Assembly (NCBI GenBank): GCA_034406715.1
Contig: CP137873.1
Span: forward strand, 186,001 to 250,000
Length of the DNA: 64,000 nt
Origin: Rhodotorula mucilaginosa
Taxonomy: Eukaryota > Basidiomycota > Microbotryomycetes > Sporidiobolales > Sporidiobolaceae
Reading direction: 5' to 3'
Shown here: in pieces, positions 42,236 through 53,289 of the stretch
Position numbering within the stretch: position 1 is the stretch's first letter
How the letters are laid out: every line of letters starts with the position of its first letter
Notes under the pieces: generated by a model
Seen by the model: only the letters and a program-made list of their open reading frames with translations
What the model was told of the DNA's origin: nothing
The model's database searches: none
Made by a program: the position numbers and the translations under genes

Positions 42236-44000
42236 CGTGGGCCGGTCGAGGTGCGCGCCTCTGCACGCGAGTTCTCGGAGTGACGCTTGAACCTGGGAGT
42301 ACGCGCGTCGGCGCCGGTTGAGCTCGCTGGGCTCTATGCGAGAGTAGTTTGGATTCTGTTCGAGCGCACGCAGGGCAGAAAAACCGAGCTTGTGAGGAGT
42401 AGCGATGTTGAGCAAAGGAAAGAAGCACGGCGGCAGTCCTCGTCGCGATCACCCTTTCGCTCGCGGTCCTCTTTCGGGTGGTGCGTGGCGCGTAGGGATT
42501 CTTTCCGCTATGGAGGTGATACGGAGATACGCGCGCAACTCTCACAGTCCGCTTTCTACGTGCGCGCGCCCCTCGAAATCTCCCTCTCGGTCGGGCCTTC
42601 TCATGTGCGTGGCGGTGGGGGTGCCGACTCGTCAAGTTCGGACTTTTGGGTCTCGGCGCGCGGCCTTTCCTCCTTGCTTGCGGACTGCTGGCGGGCTTTC
42701 TTTAGTGCAGCGAGGTGCGGACCTGAGGCTGTTTTGGATGCTTTGCAGAGAGGGCAATTCTGGCTGGGACATTGTACTCCTGGTCCGCTCGCGAGGCAAA
42801 GAAGCACCTCCGTCATGCTCGCCGATCCGAGGGTTGAACTCGCGCGAGAGAGCAAGAGGGGCAGGATTGCGCATCTTTGCAGAAAGATGCCGTCGCTGGA
42901 GAGGGCTGCTGGCGTGTCGTCCAGTGTCGCTGCTGACGAGGGACGGCCGCCACCCGGAAGCGAATCGAGGTCCGTCTGCTGCTCGTCGCCAGACCAGCCC
43001 GACGGCCGAACAGCTGTGCAGAAAGTGAAAGCTCGGTGACGCTGTCTGCTCGGGGATCGTCCCAGCGTGTGCCGAGTTTTTTGTTGCAGCGATGAAGGGC
43101 AAAGTCGCGGCGGGTCCGTTTCGAGGAGGAGATGATAGGTGGGCCGCCGGTGTGAGTTCTAATAGGAAGGACCCGCGCGTGACCGCGCAGCCTGAGGTTG
43201 GGTCGACCGTACGCGACAGGCAGAATGCACGACCAGTCGGATTGGGCTGCATGCGTGAATCCTGCCAAGTGAGAACGAGTCGGCCAGTCCGTTCCGTCAT
43301 TGTCCGCTTCTTCTGCGTGTCGGCGCCAGTGTTGCCGTGAAGAGTCTGCTCTCCTCCTCCTCCTCCGCCCGCCCGCCGAACGCCTCTCGCGAGCGACTCC
43401 GTTGACCTGGGATATGTCGAACCTCAATTTGCGCCGTCCTCGTCCGCGTGCCTTTGAGAGCGACCCTGAAAAATGATTGAGGAGTTGTTGGACTCCTTGC
43501 TATTGACGTGATGTCGACGAGTCGATCTCGTCTCGTCGGGTGAGCTGCATCGGTCGGGCTGTCGTAACGAGGGGAAGCGAGTCGAGGACGAGTCTAGATG
43601 CGTACCGACTCGCCGTAGCCTAGCAGTGCGGTCGTCCGGCGGAGCACGGCCTGGGCCGGCAGCAAGCATTTCTGGGTGTCTCGTAACTTGTCCAGCCAAG
43701 GCAGCAGGTCGAGCGGTGTGCAAGGTTCCCGAGCCGTCGCCGACTCTGACGAAACAGCCTCGTCGCCAACTGTGCCGGCGATTGCCGCTGCTTGGGTCGT
43801 CTTTTCCCTGAGCTTATTGCAACTGCTACGCTATGCGCGCTTTAATTTGCCCGCCGCTCGCTCGCTCGCACGCATGGTTGCGCTGTCTGGCTACCGCTCG
43901 TCTTCATCAGCTGCAGCGACTCGCCCGTCAGCATCTCGGCTCACCAGCCCAACGACTGGCGCGCGTAAAGCGGCCCGACCGTAGCAGGCACGTGCTGCTT
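42236..44000. other. Upstream of the unrecognised gene; possible 5' exons, otherwise empty
   Basis: On the minus strand, 42400-42236 reads open into the gene to its left (ALEQNPNYSRIEPSELNRRR and on), so translation may start further up. An ATG at 42772 (MSQPELPSLQSIQNSLRSAP) is a candidate first exon. No confident splice join was found. From about 43430 to 44000 nothing is supported. Confidence 0.35.
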
Positions 44001-46680
44001 CAAACCCCCGAAGAACTTCCGCCGTTCGCTGACCCTGGCTTGCAACAAAAATGTGAGTCTCTTATGTCCATGAATCCTGTATGAACTATATATTCGCCGT
44101 GCCACGCTCGCTCGCTGGTGTGGATCTTGTCAAACCGAGCTGACGATTGTACTTCTCGCTGCAGGTTTCCTTGCAGTCGTTGTCGACGTCCGGTTTCGAG
44201 TTCGATCCCGCGGGCACATGGCTCGATCTTGTTCTCACTCCTCCGCTGCGCGAGCGCGTCGATGTCGGGACGATCCTCTGCGGCAGAGTCGTCTTTGAAT
44301 TGAACCGCTCCCTCGGAACAGCTAGCCCTACAATTGCTTCACTCACGACGTCAACTCGACACGGTTGCTGCTCCTGACCGGCGAGATCAAGCCGCTCGTC
44401 GGCGCGCAGGTTCCGAGCAGGACGGGCGATCAGGTCTCTGCCGAGCTCATCCGCCGAGCTCAACATCCTCCGTTGCTCGTGCGTGGCCATCAGTGCTCGG
44501 GACACCGAGTGGCTCGAGGGCGAAGACGGCCTCTTCGACCAGATGAGCCCTCCTTCTTCTGATCTAGTAAATTCCTCGCGCTTGACTGACTTTTCGACGC
44601 TTCCTCTCGATTCCGACATCTCGTCTCAAGATGACGGACGACGACCTTTGCGCGACCTGGGACGGCATGGACAACGAGCTCCGCGACCGATCCGAGCAAG
44701 TTTGTCTGTGGCGGGTTCAAGCGGACCGGGCAAAAGACGGGGACGGGTCCGTTCCGGTGCGTCTCTTTTTTGCAAGCCTCGCGTAGTCATCAGTTGCTAA
44801 TATCTGTCATCCCGTTCTGCAGCGACGAGGAGATCCTCCGCAGCGACGAGGAGATCCTCCGCAGCGGTGAGGCGATGAGGACATCCTCAAGACGCTCACG
44901 AACGCGACCGAGTGGGTTGCGGGAGCTTTCAAGGCGCGCAGTGAGTTCTCAGAGGGTTCATTCTCTCAACCGTATCCCGCAAGATCCTGACGACAGTTCC
45001 TTCCCACAACAGGCATTCCCAAAGCCATGCGCATCATCGCCTGCGTCGCGATGGACGCCGCCCGCACCGAGTGCCGCTGCGCTTCGCTCAACGAGTATGT
45101 TCTTCCCTCCTTCTGTGGCTCGGACTTTGGTCAGAGCAGCATGACTGACCGCGACACACTCTGTCCGCCGACAGGTTCCGTGAGATGCTTGGGCTCTCTA
45201 TACGTACAACATCTGCGAGGAACGGAACCCGAGCCCGGGAAATCGCCAACACGGCTCGCCACCTCGACAAGGAAGTCGAGAACCTCGAGCTTTACCCGCG
45301 CTTGATGTGCGAGGAGTCGAAGCCCCGCTTCTGGAACTTGCTCCTGCGATATACCACCTCGCGCGCGATCCCGGGAGACGCCGCCGCTTCGTGAGTTTCC
45401 CCCTCCATTCCTAGCGACCATCTCTCCCTTGTACTGACTCTCCTCCCACGGAAAGCTCACCTACGAGGCGACTGCCGGCAGCCTCACCTCGTTTCACCGT
45501 CACGACTCGCAGCCCGACTACGAGAACAGCGCGTTCAGCGGCCAGATCGGCAAGCTCCTCATGCGCCACTTCTTCCCCAAGGCCTACACGTACAACAACA
45601 GCGTCTAGTCGGTTCACGACGCCGGCGGTCAACAGGCAGCTCTTGACCGAGCTCGGCATCGCCGACAAGTACGACTTTACGCCTCCCCGGGGTCGTACAA
45701 GGGGGGCCGAGAGGGTCTTGACCGACTCGGAGTTGTTCTTCGACGTCTACGGTCCCTGCCCTCGCCGAGATGACGCGCGAGCCACGAATCGCGGCCTCCT
45801 CGACTACCTCTTACTGTTGAAGTCACCCAAGTCGTTTGAGAGCTTCAGCAAGGTCCTCGACGACACGTTCTACTGGGGGCTGATGGCGACCTCGCCAAGC
45901 TGGTCAAGAAGCACCTCGGCGCGACCGCCTTCCAAGACCGCTCGCCACACGGTCGACATTGTCGCCGACGTGATCGTGCCGGTCGTGACCGAGTTCATCG
46001 CGGACAAGTTTGGCATCCCGCTCAAGTTGGAGGAGAACCCGCTCGGGCGGTTCACCTTGAAGCAGCTCTACGAGGCGCTCACCGAGTGCTGGGCCTACCT
46101 CAAGTGAGTCTCCTTCTCTTCTTTAAAGCTGAAGTTTTCCTGATACCCGAGTGTGTTGGACACAAGGTTCAGCCCGAGTTGAGGAGGCGGCAGGTGGACC
46201 ACCCGCCCGTGCCGACGACGCTCGCTTTTAACGCCGCGACCATCGCCGTCTTTATGCGCGCCTTGCGTGCTCAGTGAGTTTATCCCTCCGCCAGAACAAA
46301 CTTCCCCGAGTTGACGAACGCTAACCGTACACACGCCCGCGCAGTCACGATCTCTCCACCGGCGGCGACGTCGAGCTCTTCGAGGAGGTTCGCCTCGATC
46401 CCTTGCAACTCTGCCTCTGAGGAACTTCTCGTCGAAGAACCCCGACTCGGAGCCCGGCATGGCCGCGACCGCCTGCTCGCCCGAGATCGAGGCCGAGCGC
46501 AAGCGGAGGTACGGGCAGGAGATTTCGGTCGACAAGGTCGTGACCGCTTTGCGCCAGGCAAAGAGCCACTGGTCTTTGCGCGAGCTAGCAAGCGAAACCC
46601 TCACCCGTCGGGGGCTTCGGTCCGTTGGTCATCGGCTTCCGGAGCAAAGCGAGAGCAGTTGCAAGCAAAAGACTTTGTAG
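44000..46680 (+). pseudogene. Decayed psi-producing-oxygenase (Ppo)-like fatty-acid dioxygenase
   Basis: Ppo enzymes fuse a heme dioxygenase of the animal-peroxidase superfamily with a P450-like domain and oxygenate linoleic/oleic acid. Pieces in order: TPEELPPFADPGL (about 44008), DEDILKTLTNATEWVAGAFK to 44940, IPKAMRIIACVAMDAARTEC (45013-45094), FREMLGLS and NLELYPRLMCEESKPRFWNL (45175-45390), YEATAGSLTSFHRHDSQPDY and GKLLMRHFFPKAYTYNNSV (45458-45605), RFTTPAVNRQLLTELGIADK (from 45613), then P450-side FIADKFGIPLKLEENPLGRF to 46105. Two joins do not keep frame (at 45390/45458 and at the TAG near 45606), a 22-nt tandem duplication sits at 44820-44866, and no P450 heme-Cys loop is found. Probably a pseudogene; a functional but diverged gene with unusual introns is less likely. 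Confidence 0.55.
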
Positions 46681-47780
46681 AGAAGCTGTCGGCGAGAGCA
46701 AGGGAGAAGTCGTCCGAGTCCGAATCGGAGTCACAAGGAGAGCAGGAAATCCCGTTGTGACGCCGCTGCGTCATGTCTCTCCTCTTCTCCCTCTGACACT
46801 CACGCCTCGAACAGTGCGCGGATCTGTCATGTGAGTTGGGTTACGCTTCTCTTGCATGCGGCTACTTCGAAGATCCGGACTAGGCCGAGTCCACCTCGCC
46901 TTGAGCGGAAACCGAGCCGTGGCTGGATCGCGCCTGACGAAGGCTCCTCCCATCACCTCGCTCTGGACTCGACAGAAACGACAACGATCAGGTTCGCAAA
47001 GCTCGGACCGAACCTGCTCCAAGCCGTCCGAAGCGCTGCGCGATGTGGTGCGACTTGAACTCGCGGCTTCCGTCCTTGCGACTGTGGCTCTCGACTTTTC
47101 GACCGCGGCACCGCTTGCGCATGGCCCGCGCACCTGGGACGAGCTCTCGCTTCCTCAGAATCGTGCCCTCGTGGCCCCGTCAGCCGGGTCCGAGGGTCGG
47201 GAGAGGCGACTCGCAGTCGCCCGTGGTGCTGGCGGAAACTTGTGCAACTGCGGCTCTCGACTCTCCGACTCTCGAGCCACCACTCACGAGCCGACTCTCG
47301 AGCCACCACTCACGGCACGAGCGCGTCGAGCGCGTCCGATAAAATGTACTATGACGCAAGCACATCAGGGTACTCTACCGGAGCCGCGGGCTGCCACGCC
47401 AAGCTCGGGCGGACTCTGGTGCGGAAAACGGTAATAATTCTACCAGATCCCTTTTCTCCCGCAAACTTGATACGCTCACGGCAACCACATTGATCTCAGA
47501 GAGCAAGGTCTCCTCCGGCCAGTAGAGTCGCCGAGATCTGCAAGCAAAAAGCTCAGCTGCGACGCCATCACGCATTCAGTTAAAACGGGTCTGCCGACGT
47601 GAGCACCTCTCGGCGAGCTAGCGAGCACGGGAGCGTTAGTGAGCGACTTGTGTAATGCATCATGTGTGTCTAGAGAGACTACGAAGACACCTAAGCGAGC
47701 ACGGGGGCGTTAGTGAGCCGCTGACTTGAATGCAAACTGGTCACTTGGCTCGAGCCCGAATTATAAAAAATAAAAAAAAA
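46681..47780. other. Gene-poor region downstream of the Ppo remnant
   Basis: About 1.1 kb without a supported gene. It contains a short tandem direct repeat at about 47267-47310 (two copies of GACTCTCGAGCCACCACTCA separated by a few bases) and, near 47600-47720, two similar GCGAGCACGGG-GCGTTAGTGAG stretches. Confidence 0.4.
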
Positions 47781-47862
47781 GCCTCCGGCGGGGGTCGAAC
47801 CCGCGATCCTCTGCTAACATAAGAATAGAAGGCAGAAACCTTAACCACTAGGCCACAGAGGC
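47781..47862 (-). tRNA. tRNA-Arg (anticodon UCU) with a short intron
   Basis: Read on the minus strand, GCCTCTG pairs with CGGAGGC (one G-T pair). The D stem is GCCT/AGGT and the T arm is GCGGG-TTCGACC-CCCGC. The anticodon stem TCTGC/GCAGA encloses CTTCTA, a 10-nt insert (TTCTTATGTT) and A, so the anticodon is UCU with the intron at the canonical 37/38 site. A run of nine T follows directly as the RNA polymerase III terminator. It would decode AGA. Confidence 0.85.
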
Positions 47863-47892
47863 TTCGCCCCGGGCCTAGTGGTACAAAGTCGC

Positions 47893-47983
47893 GCGCCCGG
47901 CGGGCGTCGAACCCGCGATCCTCTGTTATCGAGCACTCTTACTAGAGGTTGAACAGAAACCTTAACCACTAGGCCACAGGGGA
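47893..47983 (-). tRNA. Degenerate tRNA-like copy next to tRNA-Arg
   Basis: Shares GGCCTAGTGGTTAAGGTTTC and the GGATCGCGGGTTCGA T-arm with the neighbouring tRNA-Arg, but the acceptor stem has mismatches (TCCCCTG against CGGGCGC). The anticodon stem TCTGT/ACAGA encloses a loop of about 24 nt without a T at position 33. Internal A and B boxes are still recognisable. Probably a tRNA pseudogene made by local duplication. Confidence 0.6.
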
Positions 47984-48985
47984 GTTAAAAAAGTCTCCCG
48001 TTTTGCTTATATCAGGCGCGCAAGGTATAGTGGCGGTTCTATAGATTAACACGTACCTGACTGAACTCCGAGCGAAGTTCGAAACACGCCAACACGGAAG
48101 CAAAAGCCGTCGTCGAGGCAGAAGAGGAAAGGGGTCGTCATGCGGAAAGTCGACCCCAACCGCACGATCGCGCGAGCCCACCCAGGCGACGAAAGCTTCT
48201 CTCTCTCTCCGCAGCTGGGCGCTGCTCACGAGAGACGCTCGGAGCCAAGGGCGAGGTGCTCTGCATTGCTATCACGCTGGGGAAAGGCAACCCACCCTCC
48301 TCCCTACAACTTGCGTTCCGCTATTCTATTTCTATTGAAGTTCCTGAGAGAAAGGACGACGCGCTGGCAGTACTTGGTCTGATGCTCGGATATCCGTCGC
48401 CGCAAGTTTCCCTCACCCGAATCATCTCTCTAGGGACGAACTCTTTCAGAAGCCTGGGACAGGCGAGGCAGATCGTGCGGGCGTCTTTCCTCGATCGGCC
48501 CGGAGCCTGGACCGCCGTTCCGAGACTAGTCACGCACTGCGGCGTGTAAGTACGGTCAAATCCGGTACCCGTCTTGCTCGCGCCGCCGTCCCACAACTCG
48601 TCGTCAGGTCGTCGTCAGGAAGAGAAGGCCAAACACGTTGCTCTCCAGATCGAAGACCGTGTACGGCCAATGTACGGCAGTCACCTGGACTCATTGTGGC
48701 TGGCCACTCTATACTTCTCAAATCTCATTGTCCTTGAGGCGTCCCTGTGCGTTTGAGAAGCAAGTCCAAAAAGACGCGGCAATTTCACGGAAGCAAAGTC
48801 CTCATCGAGTTCCTTCGTTCCTTCCTCTGTCGACCAGGTGGCCGGAACCCGGTTCCGCGACCAGGTACACATGTTGCCTTTGTCTGTCAAGGCTGGGCGC
48901 AGGAGACCAAAGAATGACCGACCAGCTCAGTGAAGGGGAAGAACATCGGTGGCTTGCTCAAGCTGACAGCTCTGGATCATCCCCT
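47984..48985. other. Intergenic region between the tRNA-like copy and the desaturase fragment
   Basis: About 1 kb. Short open frames exist on both strands (for example 48256-48549 +) but none shows a recognisable domain or splice-consistent extension. Nothing further is supported. Confidence 0.35.
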
Positions 48986-49320
48986 TTTGGGACCTTTGGC
49001 GCGGAGGGGTACCATGTGCTGATAGGTAATAGGCAAATGAAGCTGTCCCGCAAACTCCCCGGTGATAAAGCGCCAGGCGACACCGGGCCAACTCGGGTGA
49101 GAAGGCAAAGGAGCGTAGAATTCATCTGCAATTTTGTGAAGTTTCCATAGGCGCCTCCACGGAATTGAAGGGACATCATGGTGCTCGTTGTGCAGACCCA
49201 CTGAACCACGGATGGAATGTCAGCACATCCTGGATTCCAGAAAAAGGCAAAAGGCAAAAGGCAAAAGGCAAAAGAAAGTTTTACCGTTGTAAGCCAGCGC
49301 GTTCAAAGGCCCACATGCAT
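48986..49320 (-). pseudogene. Duplicated 3' fragment of the sphingolipid delta-4 desaturase gene
   Basis: Minus-strand translation VGLHNEHHDVPSIPWRRLWK and SHPSWPGVAWRFITGEFAG copies exon 6 of the intact gene at 51381-51521. The flanking intron and the end of exon 5 (GTTGTAAGCCAGCGCGTTCA on the plus strand, compare 51592-51611) are copied as well. Because introns are included, this is a DNA-level duplication, not a retrocopy. It lies about 2.3 kb from its source on the same strand, is truncated at both ends, and its intron has an expanded 7-bp repeat. Confidence 0.8.
49243..49274. repeat. Heptanucleotide tandem repeat (AAAAGGC)n
   Basis: About four and a half copies of AAAAGGC within the copied intron of the desaturase fragment; the source intron (about 51560-51590) has only a single GGGCAAAAGGGCG-like unit. 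It therefore expanded after duplication. Confidence 0.8.
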
Positions 49321-49564
49321 AGCGAGTCTCTGAAGGGCAGGGAAGTTTGAGATTTCTCAGAGGCTCACTTCAAGGCTGCCAGCATTGCATACTCTGCTTG
49401 CTTCTCTCTTCTTTCTCAGCGGCCCGAAAACAAGAAAAGTCCAGGAGATTCCCATTTCAGTTGCTGGTTACTTCCTCTTTGTTCAAGCAAAGGAGGAACC
49501 CAATCCACAACATCAAACCATGCGACGCACTCGGCTCGTGATGAGCGAGCGTCTGTCCGTCGAG

Positions 49565-50617
49565 TCAACTTGCTGTTTCGAGTTCCTCATGCCTCGCATC
49601 CTGCGCAGTCTCGCTGCTTGCGCGCTGGCTGACCTCCACCTGACCCGGACGCAGTTCCACAAGCTCGGCGTCAGAGTCACTGAAAGTATCGCCCTGTATG
49701 CAGCGTGTGCAATGTGAGCCAAAAAGACAAGACGAAATCTCAGATCACAACTTACCGGTTCCGGTGGTTCCTCTGTCAGAGGTTTCTTCTTCTTCTTTGC
49801 GCCTTGGGCCAATGCATCGGCCGGTGTCGCTTTCCGGAAAGTCCTGATGAGGACCTCCATGTCTGCTACCGTGAGCGGCCGAGGCGTCGAAACTGCCAGG
49901 GCCTGGAACGTCGCCTCCCACCGTTCGCGGAGCCGCTTTCTCCTCGTTGGCATGTTTCCTTTGATGCCCTGGACCAGCACCTTGATAAGCCGGCCCCACA
50001 TCCTGGCAGCCGTTTCGAGTCGGAGATCTGGCGGTGTGACGATGGTCCAGGAGAGCTCGCTGATCGAGATGCCGGTGGCTTTGTGCAGGGTTGTGGCTGC
50101 CACTTGGCATGTTCGGATGGCCCGCTGCGAGATGACGCGCTCGCGTGCAGGAGCGCCGTTGTCGCCTGAGCTGCTTCCCTTGGTGGACGAGTCGGTGACG
50201 CTCAGATGACCGACAAGATTCACGCCGATCAAGCTGAGCGCCTCATTGACGAGGCGCAGCCGCGCTGCCTCGCGTTCGAGGAGGCGAGCTTTCTCCTCGA
50301 CGCCTTGTTGCAGGCGGCGGACGACCGCGCTCGCGACATCGGAGTATCGCTCGTACCACGTCCTGAAGGTGGACGTATTCGGGTCGAGATCTCCTCCCAG
50401 GCTGTCAATTACAAGCGCTAGGGCGTCGTAAGCTTCTTGTTCTCGCCCGTCCTGGCGGTGCGTAGATACCTTCAAGTCAGCTGGTGACGCAAAAGCGCTC
50501 GACTTTAGCCCACCCCGCTCCGATAGTCCGAGGGCTGTGACTCACCTGAGCAGCGATTAAGAGTGCTTTTGCATCGGCAGTCGGCTCGGCGTCGGCGGTC
50601 TGTGATGGGCCCGACAT
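49565..50617 (-). CDS. Unrecognised 304-residue protein with a helical central region
   Basis: Three exons (50617-50546, 50469-49756, 49693-49565) join in frame with GT-AG introns. The start MSGPSQTADAEPTADAKALL is the first ATG. The central region has a long amphipathic helix (VVRRLQQGVEEKARLLEREA) and a second helical block (ARMWGRLIKVLVQGIKGNMP TRRKR, basic). A lysine run (AKKKKKP) and an acidic C-terminus (GDTFSDSDAELVELRPGQVE) follow. No family is recognised. The gene lies between the intact desaturase gene and its duplicated fragment. Confidence 0.6.
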
Positions 50618-51196
50618 CGTGAAGCGTCGAGATGATGAGACCCGAAGGAAAGGTCGCGGCCGCGCCGAGCGACAAGGGAGCGTGCAGAGCTGGGTCTTAC
50701 CCGCAAAGCGCTCAGTCGAGGTCCAGTATAGCTCCAGACTCGTTGTCCTAGCAAAAAGTGTTGAGCGGGCAAGGCGAGGAAGCGGTTCGTGCGAACGCGT
50801 GGGCGCCGGCAGCTCGCAGACCACTTTCGCCTGTTCTCGCTCCCGGCGTGGACCTCCGAAGCCTTGCGAGATAAGCTGGTAAGCTTCGCATCCAAGTCTA
50901 TCCGCGTGCCTAGCCGAAATCTGCCTCCTCTAACCACCCGATCAAGCTGTGGCAAAAATTGGGTCATTACCACACGACATTTTCTTCTTGCCCTCCCGGC
51001 AGCGCTCTGGAACAGATGGTAGCGTGTCGCATAGGGTAAGAGAGTGACAGAATGCAAGCAGATGCAGAGGAGGATGATACGGAGGGGACACCGCAGAGAG
51101 AACAGAAAGAGCGAAAAAAAACAAGGGAGCGAGATGGAATACAGAAATGACAGACAAGGATGATGCAGGGACATAGAAAAGGGGAGGAAGGGCTCT
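50618..51196. other. Upstream region of the 304-residue gene and desaturase 3' flank
   Basis: About 580 bp. No gene supported. An A-rich stretch (GCGAAAAAAAACAAGG) lies at about 51111. Confidence 0.35.
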
Positions 51197-52927
51197 CTAG
51201 TCATCCTTGAGGCCTCCGGCGTTGGCCTTGGCGCCCTCGCCTCCGCCGCCCTCGTCGCCGCGGGTGTTGCCCTTGCCTTTGCGCTTGAGGCGACACCACA
51301 TGCCCACCTCCGGGTCTGCAGCAACACTAGAGTGGTCAAGACTGCTCTCGGAAGCAAATAAAGCCGTCCCGCAAACTCACCGGTGATGAAGCGCCAGGTG
51401 ACACCGGGCCAACTGGGATGAGAAGGCAAAGGAGCGTAGAACTCCTCTGCAATTCCGTGAAGTTTCCATAGGCGCGTCCACGGAATTGAAGGGAAATCGT
51501 GGTGCTCGTTGTGCAGACCCACTGGACCACGGAAGGAATGTCAGCACATCCTGGATTCCAAAATGGTTGCGGGCAAAAGGGCGCTTTTACCGTTGTAAGC
51601 CAGCGCGTTCAAAGGCCCGTAATACGACCAAGTCTCTTGGTCGTGCCCTTCAAAGAGGTAGTGCTCCGCGATCTAGAGGTGCCATGGTGTCAGTCTCGCG
51701 CGTACCGATGCGAGAAAGCCAGAAAACCCACAAAGTGCCCCGCGCACGGGTGGAGGCTGCCCGCCATGTGGCTGCTGAGGAGAAAGTACAGCATCGAGTA
51801 CCACCCGAGCGTCTTGACGACGAGAGCGTTGAACGAGAGCTGAACGGCAAAGTTGAGAGCGATCCAACGCGTCGGAGCCTGGTATCGGATGAAACCAGGT
51901 CGCAACGCGTAGAAGAAGATCTGGAACGTACTGAGTACCTCATTCGGCCCACACCGCACTCAGTCAGCCCCGGACTATCCTCTCATACAAGCTGCGACAT
52001 TGGCCGACGTACGCGAAGAACGCCTTGCCGAGGACGGTTTGCAGAACGAGCAACTCGAGCCGGGAGGGAAGGTCGGTGTCGATGCCGTCTTCGCCCAGAA
52101 ACTATTCGCCGACGACCGTCAGCACAACGCCCTCCGAAAGCAAACCCGAAACTCACCTTGTGGTGCTCGATGTGGTACTTCTTGAACATCATCGCAAAGG
52201 GAACGCCGATCGGGAGGTTGGTCAGGATTGCAAAAATGCGGTTCGCGCGGACGCCCCGGAACGCCAAGTTGTGCGTGATCTCGTGCACCGCAAGAAAGGT
52301 GTTTTGGTTGGCCGTGCCGCCGATCACGTAGGCGAGGATCCAGAACTTCCACGACCAGAACGGCGTGTTGCGGAGGTAGTAGGCGGTCGAGAATTGGACG
52401 AGCGTGACGAACAGGACCACCCATTTCGTGAGCGGTTCGTGGCCCATCAGTTTGGTCACCTGTGGGCGTACCGGTGGCTCGTGAGTTTGAATTGCCAATA
52501 CGCCGCGACTATCCAGGCAGTTGAGAGGGCGATAAAACCCCCAAACCTCTGCACTCACCTCGGGGTGCGCCTTGAGGATCGCCTTTCTCCGAGACCGATG
52601 CGGTTCCTCTGTCAAAGACCAGAGAAAGTCTGTGCCGTCCAAAGGCGGCTGGATCTCGCGCGGTGCCCATTCCAAACCTCGCGGCTGCGGCACCGCCTCC
52701 TCGTCGAACTTGACGTCCTCCTCCAAGCCCGGCGTAGTCGCGCGCGTCGTCGCCTCATCCGCGCTCTCGTCCGAAGAGCCTCCGGGCAGCATCGAGACGC
52801 CGGAGTCGGTGCGGGACAAGTCGGCGGTTTTTTTCGAGCGGGCGCGAAGAGAAGGCGGCAATTCCTCGGCGCCGCCAAACAAGTCGAAGCGCGTCTGAAG
52901 CGCCGTAGCATCCATCGTCACGTCCAT
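51197..52927 (-). CDS. DES1: Sphingolipid delta-4 desaturase (dihydroceramide desaturase)
   Basis: Membrane di-iron enzyme of the ER that puts the C4-C5 double bond into dihydroceramide, feeding fungal glucosylceramide synthesis. Seven exons: 52927-52559, 52459-52157, 52101-52013, 51930-51732, 51672-51591, 51521-51381, 51315-51197; 433 residues with phases that agree. The three His boxes are HEITHN (in LAVHEITHNLAFRG), HIEHH (in KKYHIEHHKFLGED) and NEHHD (in VGLHNEHHDFPSIPW). Membrane segments include WVVLFVTLVQFSTAYYL and FWILAYVIGG. The N-terminal 90 residues are Ser/Thr/Asp-rich and disordered, ahead of the DES-specific DFLWSLTEEPHRSRRKAILK block. The ATG at 52927 is chosen; a second one lies at 52915. 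C-terminus is Gly/Lys-rich. Confidence 0.92.
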
Positions 52928-53289
52928 CGCGCGTGTCTGAGCAGTCGACCAGGCCAGCTGGAGTCTGCAGGAGCTTGTACTGGCTCTCGAGACGTTGGAC
53001 ACGTTGCCGGATTTTTTTCTCAGCTGCTTCCGCGTGTCGGCTTGGCGGAGCCGATCGAAAACCCTCCCCTTCAGTGCTCTGCGTTGCCACCGAAACGGTG
53101 AGAGGCACCTCGGCTTCTCTCTGTAAGCCATACTATCCCTCGGAGCTACACGGGCGGCTTTCCTTGGCGAACTCTCAGCTGCCGGCCAAAGGTTCTGCCT
53201 GCTTGATCCGACGTGACGGAAAAGACTGCAATTACAGACCGTTCGCAAGCTATTCAAGCGCACCCCTGGCCACCGTCGCTCCACCAAGC
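52928..53289. other. Desaturase promoter region / F-box gene 3' flank
   Basis: 362 bp between tandem genes. Nothing beyond the presumed promoter and 3' UTR is seen. Confidence 0.35.

Noticed and set aside
47260-47720. CRISPR-like repeats
   Set aside because: Only two copies of each short repeat, no regular spacing, and the genome is eukaryotic.
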